NCBI GenBank assembly: GCA_900751885.1
Contig: CAADTH010000054.1
Coordinates: 1 to 11,487, forward strand
Direction of reading: 5' to 3'
DNA: 11,487 bases
From: Clostridia bacterium
GTDB taxonomy: Bacteria; Bacillota; Clostridia; UBA1381
Shown here: one piece after another, positions 1 through 5,399 of the stretch
Layout: every line of letters begins with the position of its first letter
How positions within the stretch are numbered: position 1 is the stretch's first letter
The notes under the pieces: generated by a model
The model's input: only the letters and a program-made list of their open reading frames with translations
Told to the model about the DNA's origin: nothing
The model's database searches: none
Program-made: the position numbers and the translations under genes

Positions 1-108
1 GACATGGACAAGGAAATGGCGGCGCTGGCCTGCCAGACCGCCGATAAGCTGGACGCCATGAGTGACGCCGACTTTGCGGCGCAGCGGTTCCACTTCACAG
101 ACGAGTAA
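1..108 (+). CDS. C-terminal tail of an ICE backbone protein (partial, 35 aa)
   Basis: An open frame runs from the window edge to a TAA at 106-108 and encodes an acidic, Ala/Asp-rich tail that ends in HFTDE. The start and most of the protein lie outside the window. It is GC-rich like the mobilization genes to the right, and a hairpin terminator follows within a few bases, so it is probably the last gene of a rightward ICE operon. I do not recognise the family from this fragment. Confidence 0.6.
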   Translation, partial: DMDKEMAALACQTADKLDAMSDADFAAQRFHFTDE

Positions 109-110
109 GC

Positions 111-157
111 AAAACGCCGGGCGCGAGGGCTATATGGCCCTTGCGTCCGGCATTTTT
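111..157. terminator. Bidirectional hairpin terminator, copy 1 of a duplicated element
   Basis: The arms 116-130 and 137-151 form a GC-rich stem around the loop TATATG. T5 (153-157) follows on the plus strand, and on the minus strand the stem runs into GTTTTG. It closes the plus-strand gene ending at 108 and also the minus-strand kinase gene, whose TAA stop overlaps the T tract at 156-158. The same sequence recurs at 1392-1437, with about 41 of 47 positions identical. Confidence 0.8.
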
Positions 158-1322
158 ATATGGTCTTAAACGCTGAAATCATATCGCGAATATTTTGAAA
201 TCTTTTGGTTTTATCCGGGTTCAATCCTCTCTCAACAAAATTTCGTAAATTCTGATTCGTAATTTTTTCAGTATTAGTTTTACCTGTCATTACAAAATAA
301 ATAACTCTGGTGAGAGCATAAGTTTCGTGAACTATGCCATAAGTGTTAAACCCCTCGACAACCAGTGCAGGATCATTAAAATAACCCTTGAACTCCGTAT
401 TAACCGTTGTTAGCGTACTATCAGGAATTTTTACAAGTCCAAAATCTGAAAGTTTAACTACAAGGGTATCGTCGTACTCTTTTATCAAAATATTTTTAGG
501 GCTTATATCACGATGCAGATGTCCTTTTGAATGAAGATAATCAAAAGCGCGTAATATTTGTTGGGCAATTCCTTTTCGCTGTATAATTGTTAAGGTGGAG
601 TTATGAGCAGCGATATATCCGTCCAGTGTATAATCCATATATTCCATAATATACTCATTTTTATCTGGATTGTAGCAGTAAACTTCAAGTATGTATGGAG
701 AAGATAGATCATTCATTACATCAAATTCTCTTTTGAAACGGGCCATTTCTTTATCTGTAAGTTCCTTTTTTGCACGCTTTAAAATAAAAGGCCGATTATA
801 AAAAGTGTCCTTATATTTATAAACATTAGCATAAGAACCGCTTCCGATCAGCTTCAAATCAAATGTAAAATCTTGTTGCTTATGTGAAATGGTTATGCTA
901 CTAAGAGGTAAAAAAATAGGAAGTGTATAATATAATTCGACCTTTGCCATATTGGGCGGTAATGAACTGCCTCCACTTGAACTAAGGAAATCTCGACAGC
1001 GTGTAAGTAACTCTAAATAGTATGGGTCTATTTGAAAGGCTAAAGGCGTTGCTTTTAGTGAACTTACTAAGCTGAATATAATTTCGATTCTCTTAATTAA
1101 ATCTCTGCTCGGTTCTGCCCAAAAGTGTGCTTCATGTTCCCCAGTTGGTAGCCTTTCGTTCATTGTTCTAAAAAGTCCAACCAGATCATGATGTAAGGTC
1201 ATAAGTATTTCCCGAAGTTTTTGATTTCTAAATGATTTATATAAATCGGAGTATTCCACATTTATTTGACTACATGATAATAATTCTCTGTACTGTGATT
1301 CAATATAGTTTTCAATATTCAT
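156..1322 (-). CDS. Hanks-type Ser/Thr protein kinase, cytoplasmic, 388 aa
   Basis: This is a predicted ATP-dependent protein kinase. An N-terminal region of about 150 residues that I do not recognise precedes the kinase domain (about 155-385). Visible motifs are the glycine loop GSGSYANV (160-167), the ATP-binding Lys in FILKRA (K182), a candidate alpha-C Glu (E199), the catalytic loop HRDISPKN (270-277, with D272 and N277) and DFG (293-295). All key residues are present, so it should be active. There is no transmembrane segment and no PASTA repeat, unlike the housekeeping PrkC/Stk kinases. The start is supported by GGTGGA seven bases upstream and by a good promoter. The gene is strongly AT-rich compared with the genes around it, is a single transcription unit and sits between duplicated terminators, all consistent with cargo. 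Kinases of this kind in mobile elements are sometimes anti-phage or toxin-like, but nothing here shows a target. Confidence 0.9.
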   Translation of the reverse strand: MNIENYIESQYRELLSCSQINVEYSDLYKSFRNQKLREILMTLHHDLVGLFRTMNERLPTGEHEAHFWAEPSRDLIKRIEIIFSLVSSLKATPLAFQIDPYYLELLTRCRDFLSSSGGSSLPPNMAKVELYYTLPIFLPLSSITISHKQQDFTFDLKLIGSGSYANVYKYKDTFYNRPFILKRAKKELTDKEMARFKREFDVMNDLSSPYILEVYCYNPDKNEYIMEYMDYTLDGYIAAHNSTLTIIQRKGIAQQILRAFDYLHSKGHLHRDISPKNILIKEYDDTLVVKLSDFGLVKIPDSTLTTVNTEFKGYFNDPALVVEGFNTYGIVHETYALTRVIYFVMTGKTNTEKITNQNLRNFVERGLNPDKTKRFQNIRDMISAFKTI

Positions 1323-1356
1323 ACAAGTTCCACCGTTTCCCGCTTTGTTTTACTGT

Positions 1357-1385
1357 ATTATATCATGCAATTACATAATCGGCAA
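1357..1385 (-). promoter_or_regulatory. Sigma-A-type promoter of the kinase gene
   Basis: On the minus strand there is a perfect -10 TATAAT (1357-1362) and a -35 TTGCCG (1380-1385, 4 of 6 consensus), separated by exactly 17 bases. It lies about 35 bases upstream of the kinase start and right next to the second terminator copy, so the kinase has its own promoter and does not rely on read-through from the mobilization operon. Confidence 0.7.
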
Positions 1386-1391
1386 TTATCC

Positions 1392-1437
1392 AAAACGCCG
1401 GGCGCGGGGCTGTATTGCCTCTGCGTCCGGCATTTCT
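1392..1437. terminator. Hairpin terminator, copy 2 of the duplicated element
   Basis: The stem GCCGGGCGCGGGGC (1397-1410) pairs with a 3' arm ending at 1431, around a short loop. On the minus strand it ends in GTTTTGG, so it can terminate the mobilization operon that finishes at 1544. It is a near-copy of 111-157 in direct orientation, about 1.28 kb away, and the kinase gene fills the space between them. The remaining gap to 1544 holds only a small CCCCG/CGGGG hairpin (1465-1479) that lacks a T tract. Confidence 0.7.
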
Positions 1438-1543
1438 TGTTTGTCCATTTTCCCGCATTTAGAACCCCGTTTTGCGGGGAACAGGATAACTTTATCCATC
1501 TGCCTGCTGTCCATGCGGAAAAGCCCTTGATTTCCGTGTATTT

Positions 1544-1915
1544 TTACCGTCCTAAATGCGTAGACAGGAGGTATCTTTTCCGCTGGCGTTCCGCCTCTTT
1601 CTTTCGGCGTACCTGCACCGCACAATCCGGGCAGTATTTGGCCCGGTTGGAGTTGGGCGTAAAGGCCGCCCCGCAGACGGTGCAGCGTTTGATATCATCC
1701 CGGCCTTTGGTGATTTCGGCGCACAGGGCCGCGTCCAGCGGCAGGACGGCCACCTTGAACCACCGGCACAGCAGCGAATAGGAAATACTCTGCACACAGA
1801 CACATTCCTCCCCATCGTCCAGCAGGAGGCAGTTTCTGTTACAGTAGTTGCAGCACGCATGGGTGAGCCTGCGGGCCTTGCGGTATTGGGGGTAACTCAT
1901 TCTCGGTATGTTCAT
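1544..1915 (-). CDS. Cysteine-rich VLP-type zinc-binding protein, 123 aa
   Basis: A small basic protein with 12 cysteines. The N-terminal group C21, C22, C25, C29, C38, C40 and a C-terminal zinc ribbon (C78xxC81 and C95xxC98) suggest two metal sites. The sequence AVLPL near residues 56-60 matches the name-giving VLP motif of the cysteine-rich VLP family found beside relaxase genes in Firmicute conjugative elements. The C-terminus (102-115) is a run of Lys/Arg/Glu. Its ATG overlaps the relaxase stop by four bases (ATGA), so translation is coupled. Its function is not established; a DNA-binding or relaxosome accessory role is an inference from its position. Confidence 0.8.
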   Translation of the reverse strand: MNIPRMSYPQYRKARRLTHACCNYCNRNCLLLDDGEECVCVQSISYSLLCRWFKVAVLPLDAALCAEITKGRDDIKRCTVCGAAFTPNSNRAKYCPDCAVQVRRKKEAERQRKRYLLSTHLGR

Positions 1916-3246
1916 CGTTCCTGCGTATGCTCCTTTCCCGGCGCTGTCCGCAAAATGCTGTCTACATTCTGTTTGACAATGCCGTATTCTTTCAATTTCT
2001 GTTTCGCTTCGCTGTACTGTGCGGACAGCCGTTCTCGTTCTGCGTCCAGCTTTTTATACTCGGTTTTGAGGGCGTACAGGTTGGGAAGCTTTGTGACCCC
2101 GGCCTCTTTGAGCGCCTTTGCCGCCGCCTCATACAAGATCAGTTGGCTTTCATGCTGCCGCCGGAACGCGGCCTTGTCTTTGGCGTTTTGCAGTTCCAGC
2201 GCCACAGGCCGGAGCTGCTTGTAGGCGGAGAGGTTTTTTATCAGCAGCGCCATATCCCCAAGGCGGCGTTCTGCGTCTTTCAGGGCGGAGGCCGCCGCGT
2301 CGTTGGCCGCGCTGATCTCGGCCAGCCTGCTTTCCAAGCCCTCGTAGCTGTCGATCTGGTGTTCTGTGATGAAGTTTAAGGAATTGGCGGCCTGCTTCAA
2401 GTTGTGCAGCTTCGCCCACCGCGCATAGCCCGCCGACTGCTGGGCCTTGATACTGTCCTCCAAGGCAATCCGCAGGGAGATTTCCCCGGCGCTTCTTCTG
2501 CGCGGTCCCCGGTCAATGGCAATGCCCCTGATCCGCTGGGTGATCCGTTCCTCGGAGTAATCCTCCCCCAAGGTCTTGCAGCGGGTGAAGCGTTCCTGTC
2601 CGGGAGCGCGGAATGAAATAAACTTGCCCTGTTTGACTTCATAGCCCTGCGCCTCCATGAGCCGCAGGAAACTGTCAAAATCTCTGGCCTGCGGGATGGC
2701 CGCGTCAATGGCGGTTTTCAGCTTTGCTTTCCAGCTCTTGCCCTTGCGCTGGGCGTCCCATTCGGCATAGCTCTTTCCCTTGTCCTTGCCCGGCATCACC
2801 ACGGACAGGCCGTGTTCCCTGCACAGCCGGTCGCTGGTGCGCCGGATAAAGGCGTAGCTCTGACGGTTGGAAATGTACTTGCGCTGGTTCGCCATATCCA
2901 CGGCGCAGATAATGATGTGGTTATGCAGGTGGCCCTTGTCAATGTGGGTGGTAATCACATAGGGGTATTTGCCTTGCAGCACTTCATCGGCAAGCTGCCG
3001 CCCGATCTCGTGGGCCTGCTCCGCCGTGGTTTCCCCCGGTTCAAAGGCTTGTATCAGGTGATGTGCCAGATTGTTTCCCTTTTGGTACGCCTGATCCAGC
3101 AGCATTTGAAATTCTATATCCGCCGTTTCATAGGAACAGCCATAGGAAGAAACGAACAGCTTTTCATCGGTCTTGTCCGGGTTCTCGATGTAGTCCAGCG
3201 CCTTTTTCAGCGTTGACTTGATAGGATGGATCTTTGTAACTGCCAT
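1912..3246 (-). CDS. MOB-type relaxase / mobilization nuclease, 444 aa
   Basis: This is the nickase that cuts oriT and leads the transferred strand in conjugation. The N-terminal relaxase domain (about 1-230) has the metal-binding HUH signature HIDKGHLHNHI (101-111), and Y19 in ALDYI is a good candidate for the nicking tyrosine, as in MOBP-type enzymes. The C-terminal part (about 290-435) is rich in Ala, Glu, Lys and Leu and looks coiled-coil. The start follows a purine-rich stretch and lies within the end of mobC (40-base overlap), so it is probably translationally coupled to mobC. The length is normal and nothing is broken. In the Tn1549 family a mobC-relaxase pair precedes the cargo region, which fits here. 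Confidence 0.93.
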   Translation of the reverse strand: MAVTKIHPIKSTLKKALDYIENPDKTDEKLFVSSYGCSYETADIEFQMLLDQAYQKGNNLAHHLIQAFEPGETTAEQAHEIGRQLADEVLQGKYPYVITTHIDKGHLHNHIIICAVDMANQRKYISNRQSYAFIRRTSDRLCREHGLSVVMPGKDKGKSYAEWDAQRKGKSWKAKLKTAIDAAIPQARDFDSFLRLMEAQGYEVKQGKFISFRAPGQERFTRCKTLGEDYSEERITQRIRGIAIDRGPRRRSAGEISLRIALEDSIKAQQSAGYARWAKLHNLKQAANSLNFITEHQIDSYEGLESRLAEISAANDAAASALKDAERRLGDMALLIKNLSAYKQLRPVALELQNAKDKAAFRRQHESQLILYEAAAKALKEAGVTKLPNLYALKTEYKKLDAERERLSAQYSEAKQKLKEYGIVKQNVDSILRTAPGKEHTQER

Positions 3247-3536
3247 ATCTGTGCCAGCGCCCCCTTGATGTCCTCCAAGTCCTGCGCGTACACAGTCCCG
3301 GTACTGTTGATACGCCTTGCAATCTGGTTGATGTTGACGCCGATTTTTTGCAGCTCTGCGGTCTGCGCCCGGACGGGGCCGGTGTCGATATGGACGATAT
3401 AGCCGTCGATCAACATTTTCCGGGCGTAGGCAGAAAAGTTCTTTGTGCCAAGCTGGGCCATCTTCTGTTGGATCAGCGCCCGTTCCTCCGGCGTCACTGG
3501 GACGCGCAGCACAAATTTCCGTTTTCGGTTTGCCAT
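3207..3536 (-). CDS. mobC: MobC-like relaxosome accessory protein, 109 aa
   Basis: A small basic DNA-binding protein that helps the relaxase at oriT. The N-terminus (RKFVLRVPVTPEERALI) resembles a ribbon-helix-helix strand followed by a helix, and ELQKIGVNINQIARRIN (about 61-77) is the typical MobC signature. I use the ATG at 3536 because GGAGGTG lies seven bases upstream; the in-frame ATG at 3554 has no such site. It is the first gene of the minus-strand mobilization operon and overlaps the relaxase start. No convincing promoter could be identified in the hairpin-rich region upstream. Confidence 0.88.
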   Translation of the reverse strand: MANRKRKFVLRVPVTPEERALIQQKMAQLGTKNFSAYARKMLIDGYIVHIDTGPVRAQTAELQKIGVNINQIARRINSTGTVYAQDLEDIKGALAQIWQLQRSILSSQR

Positions 3537-3560
3537 TGGTTCACCTCCGTTCATTCAGGG

Positions 3561-3640
3561 GTTTGGGGACTTCCCCAAGATACAAACGGGAAGCCGTTTG
3601 CCGGGAGTGTGGCTACACTCCCTATGCTTGCTGTTTTTCT
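3561..3640. other. Candidate origin of transfer (oriT): three tandem hairpins
   Basis: Three perfect short inverted repeats stand in a row immediately upstream of mobC: TTGGGG/CCCCAA (3563-3578), CAAACGG/CCGTTTG (3583-3600) and GGGAGTGT/ACACTCCC (3603-3622). They are followed by TATGCTTGC (3623-3631), which faintly resembles the YATCCTG-Y nick region of MOBP systems. An inverted repeat next to a nick site beside mobC and relaxase genes is the usual oriT layout. The nick position is a guess. Confidence 0.55.
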
Positions 3641-3713
3641 TTTCCTCCACTCCTAATACTCTGAGAAGCCATCAAACTACCCGCAAAATAGCGCTTTGGA
3701 AAGAAAAATTTGC

Positions 3714-3738
3714 AAAAAAATAAGAGGCCCTTGGCCTC
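3714..3738 (-). terminator. Minus-strand terminator upstream of the recombinase gene
   Basis: Read on the minus strand, GAGGCC-AAG-GGCCTC (3724-3738) is followed by TTATTTTTTT (down to 3714), a compact intrinsic terminator. No minus-strand gene lies just to its right. Its most likely use is to stop leftward transcription coming through the recombinase gene before it reaches the oriT and mobC region. Confidence 0.65.
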
Positions 3739-3913
3739 CATACAACAAATGATAAACAAATGCCGAATCCGTTTGACGCGTTCGCTTGACGGTCCGTGTC
3801 TACAGCACATCGTTAAACTTACCCGTTCTTTTGTTTTACCTTTGCAGAGAATACGGTATAAAAGATTCTGTCATACTACTTTCATACTATCAATTTAGAA
3901 GAGGTAAAACACG
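3739..3913 (+). promoter_or_regulatory. Leader region of the tyrosine recombinase gene
   Basis: No gene is visible here. A TATAAA (about 3857-3862) could be a -10, but no good -35 sits 17 bases upstream (TTTTAC at best). The recombinase ribosome site AGAGG lies nine bases before its ATG. TTGACG occurs twice within about 15 bases near 3773-3791. Recombinase expression is therefore probably weak or activator-dependent, which is an inference. Confidence 0.3.
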
Positions 3914-4750
3914 ATGAAACAAAATTACAATGAAATCTTGCGGGAGTACCGCATCTACTTGACCGAACATGAAAAATCTCACGCAACCATACAAAAGTAT
4001 GTTCGTGAGTTGGTTTGGTTTCTTTCATTTTTACAGGGGGAAGAACCTACAAAAGCAAAGGTGCTGGAATATCGAGAGCAACTGCAACAGAGCCACCATG
4101 CCCGCACCGTAAATGCCAAGCTGTCCGCCATTCATTCCTATCTGGACTACCTGGGGCTGGCGGCCTGCAAGGTGAGGTTTTTGAAAATCCAGCATACGGT
4201 ATTTGTGGATGACAGCCGAGATTTGACCGAAGCGGAATACCACCGCTTGTTAGACGCTGCCAAAAGGAAAAAGGACAGCCGCCTGTATCATGTGATGCTT
4301 GCCATTTGCACCACCGGAATCCGGGTCAGTGAGCTTTCCTTTCTGACTGTGGAGGCATTGCACAAAGGAAAAGCGGAAATCCGCATGAAAGGCAAAATCC
4401 GCACCATTCTCTTGACAAAAGAGCTGTGCCGGAAATTGAACACCTATGCCAAAGAAAAAGGCATCCGAACGGGGTATCTGTTCTGCACCCGTACCGGAAA
4501 GCCCTTAGATCGAAGCAATATCTGTCATGATATGAAAAAGCTGTGCCGGGCGGCGCGGGTAAATCCTGAAAAGGTCTTTCCCCACAATTTGCGGCACTTG
4601 TTTGCAAAATGCTATTATGCCATCAAAAAGAATCTGGCATATCTTGCGGATATTTTAGGACACGCCTCCGTGGACACCACGCGTATCTATGTAGCTATGG
4701 GCACACGGGAACATGAGCGAACCTTACAGCGGATGCATCTGATCTCATAG
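3914..4750 (+). CDS. Tyrosine site-specific recombinase (XerC/D-like, candidate DNA invertase), 278 aa
   Basis: The N-terminal SAM-like core-binding domain spans about 1-95 and the catalytic domain about 100-275. All active-site residues can be seen: R137 in TGIRVSEL, the beta-hairpin Lys (K159 or K161) in MKGKIR, H224 and R227 in HNLRH, H250 in GHASVDTTRIY and the nucleophile Y259. It is much shorter than the Tn916-type Int at the right end and lacks an arm-binding domain, as is usual for Xer-like enzymes and DNA invertases. A pair of inverted repeats surrounding a promoter begins three bases after its stop, so I infer that it inverts that segment. The start is supported by AGAGG nine bases upstream. 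The gene is intermediate in base composition between backbone and polysaccharide genes. Confidence 0.92.
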   Translation: MKQNYNEILREYRIYLTEHEKSHATIQKYVRELVWFLSFLQGEEPTKAKVLEYREQLQQSHHARTVNAKLSAIHSYLDYLGLAACKVRFLKIQHTVFVDDSRDLTEAEYHRLLDAAKRKKDSRLYHVMLAICTTGIRVSELSFLTVEALHKGKAEIRMKGKIRTILLTKELCRKLNTYAKEKGIRTGYLFCTRTGKPLDRSNICHDMKKLCRAARVNPEKVFPHNLRHLFAKCYYAIKKNLAYLADILGHASVDTTRIYVAMGTREHERTLQRMHLIS

Positions 4751-4752
4751 CA

Positions 4753-4774
4753 CCACGGAATAATGATTCTGTGG
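4753..4774 (+). repeat. Left inverted recombination site (IRL)
   Basis: This 22-base site carries the core GAATAATGATTCTG (4758-4771), which is itself a dyad (GAAT-AATG-ATTC). Compared with the reverse complement of 4994-5015 it matches at 19 of 22 positions, including the whole 14-base core. The four central bases AATG are asymmetric, as expected of a crossover region that sets orientation. It begins three bases after the recombinase stop codon. Confidence 0.8.
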
Positions 4775-4819
4775 TTCCATGGCCCCCTTGCTCAGTTACA
4801 AGTAGAACTGATTAGCTCT

Positions 4820-4848
4820 ATTATAAGTGTATCAGAGCAGATTTTCAA
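4820..4848 (-). promoter_or_regulatory. Near-consensus sigma-A promoter inside the invertible segment
   Basis: On the minus strand: -35 TTGAAA (4843-4848, 5 of 6), a 17-base spacer, and -10 TATAAT (4820-4825, perfect). This is the best promoter by inspection in the window. In the present orientation it transcribes leftward, across the left repeat and antisense into the recombinase gene. No leftward gene starts nearby, which makes sense only if the promoter can be turned round. Confidence 0.8.
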
Positions 4849-4890
4849 CCATTTATTACATATAGAACAGCAAAATAAATACGAAAAATA

Positions 4891-4928
4891 GACCTGCACC
4901 GCGAAATATGTGCGCAGGTCTGCTTTTT
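4891..4928. terminator. Bidirectional terminator inside the invertible segment
   Basis: GACCTGC (4891-4897) pairs with GCAGGTC (4914-4920), followed by TGCTTTTT on the plus strand. On the minus strand the stem is followed by TATTTTT. In the present orientation it blocks read-through from the recombinase gene into the polysaccharide genes. After inversion it would still sit behind the promoter, so it insulates in both states. Confidence 0.8.
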
Positions 4929-4993
4929 ATGCCTGTCAGAACGCCCTTAGTTGATTAAAATAATAATTTTCTTCCTAGAAGCAGTAACGATTA

Positions 4994-5015
4994 CCCCAGA
5001 ATCATTATTCTGCGG
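4994..5015 (-). repeat. Right inverted recombination site (IRR)
   Basis: It carries CAGAATCATTATTC (4997-5010), the reverse complement of the 14-base core at 4758-4771. It is embedded in a longer imperfect dyad: AACGATT at 4986-4992 pairs with AATCGTT at 5022-5028, with a five-base bulge. The left site lacks this extension, so the extended dyad may be specific to the operon side, for binding of an accessory factor or as a leader hairpin in the ON transcript. Confidence 0.8.
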
Positions 5016-5086
5016 TAATTGAATCGTTCAGAAAAGGAAAGTTTGTGGTTAGGATATTCCCTTTGAAATGGCAGGAGGTGAATAAA

Positions 5087-5371
5087 GTGGAAGAAAGATG
5101 GTCGGTAGAATTGTTGGAGTGCTTGGCCCAGAAGGCCGGATGTGGGTATCTGTCGGATTTGCGGTATCTCAGCCCATGGGAGCAATTCCATCTGTCCAGG
5201 GAGCTTTTACATGTTCCTTCGGAAGCCTTTTCGCTAAAAACGTGGAATGACGCCTTGGCTTATCTGACGGGTCTTTCCCAGCAAGCGGATGCATCCGCCG
5301 CGAAAGAAACGTTGATGAAGCATCTATCGGAACACTGCAGCGGTTTGCAACGTCATCCGAGCCGAGAATGA
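5087..5371 (+). CDS. Unknown 94-aa soluble protein, first gene after the switch
   Basis: The GTG start at 5087 is preceded by GGAGGTG with a six-base spacer; the in-frame codons upstream have no such site. The protein is soluble and helical, rich in Leu, Glu, Ser and Trp, with a recognisable stretch CGYLSDLRYLSPWEQFHL, and has no signal peptide or membrane segment. I do not recognise its family. Its base composition resembles the recombinase rather than the AT-rich ugd that follows 28 bases downstream, so it may belong to the switch module. It would be the first product of the ON transcript. A regulatory role for the locus is possible but only a guess from position. Confidence 0.75.
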   Translation: MEERWSVELLECLAQKAGCGYLSDLRYLSPWEQFHLSRELLHVPSEAFSLKTWNDALAYLTGLSQQADASAAKETLMKHLSEHCSGLQRHPSRE

Positions 5372-5399
5372 ATTTGAATAGAAAGGTGGTTAGAATGCT

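Larger units (their letters stand above)
4753..5015. other. Invertible promoter segment (phase-variation switch), OFF orientation inferred
   Basis: Two 22-base sites in inverted orientation bound about 219 bases of non-coding DNA. The segment contains one near-consensus promoter pointing left (4820-4848) and one bidirectional terminator (4891-4928). A tyrosine recombinase gene is immediately left and a polysaccharide operon immediately right. This matches the known architecture of invertible promoters controlling surface structures in gut bacteria. As drawn, the promoter faces away from the operon. Inversion about the segment centre would place its -10 near 4943-4948 facing right, with the terminator behind it. 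That inversion occurs is inferred. Confidence 0.78.

Noticed and set aside
1386..1625. 79-aa minus-strand ORF overlapping the end of the Cys-rich VLP gene
   Set aside because: It has no ribosome site at its start, overlaps a recognisable gene in another frame and runs through the terminator hairpin at 1392-1437.
1556..2224. 222-aa plus-strand ORF opposite the VLP and relaxase genes
   Set aside because: Its composition (Arg, Ser, Cys, Ala) is that of the reverse strand of a GC-rich gene. It shows no motif and no ribosome site, and the opposite strand carries the clear relaxase.
2812..3216. 134-aa plus-strand ORF opposite the relaxase N-terminus
   Set aside because: It is antisense to the conserved HUH domain and has no start signals.
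3914..4750. The short tyrosine recombinase as the integrase of the ICE itself
   Set aside because: A full Tn916-type xis-int pair is present at the right end, and this enzyme lacks the arm-binding domain and sits beside its own inverted repeats.
5027..5055. Possible fixed promoter TTCAGA-17-TAGGAT right of the switch
   Set aside because: Only 4 of 6 matches at each box. It is far weaker than the invertible promoter, but if active it would give a basal level in the OFF state.
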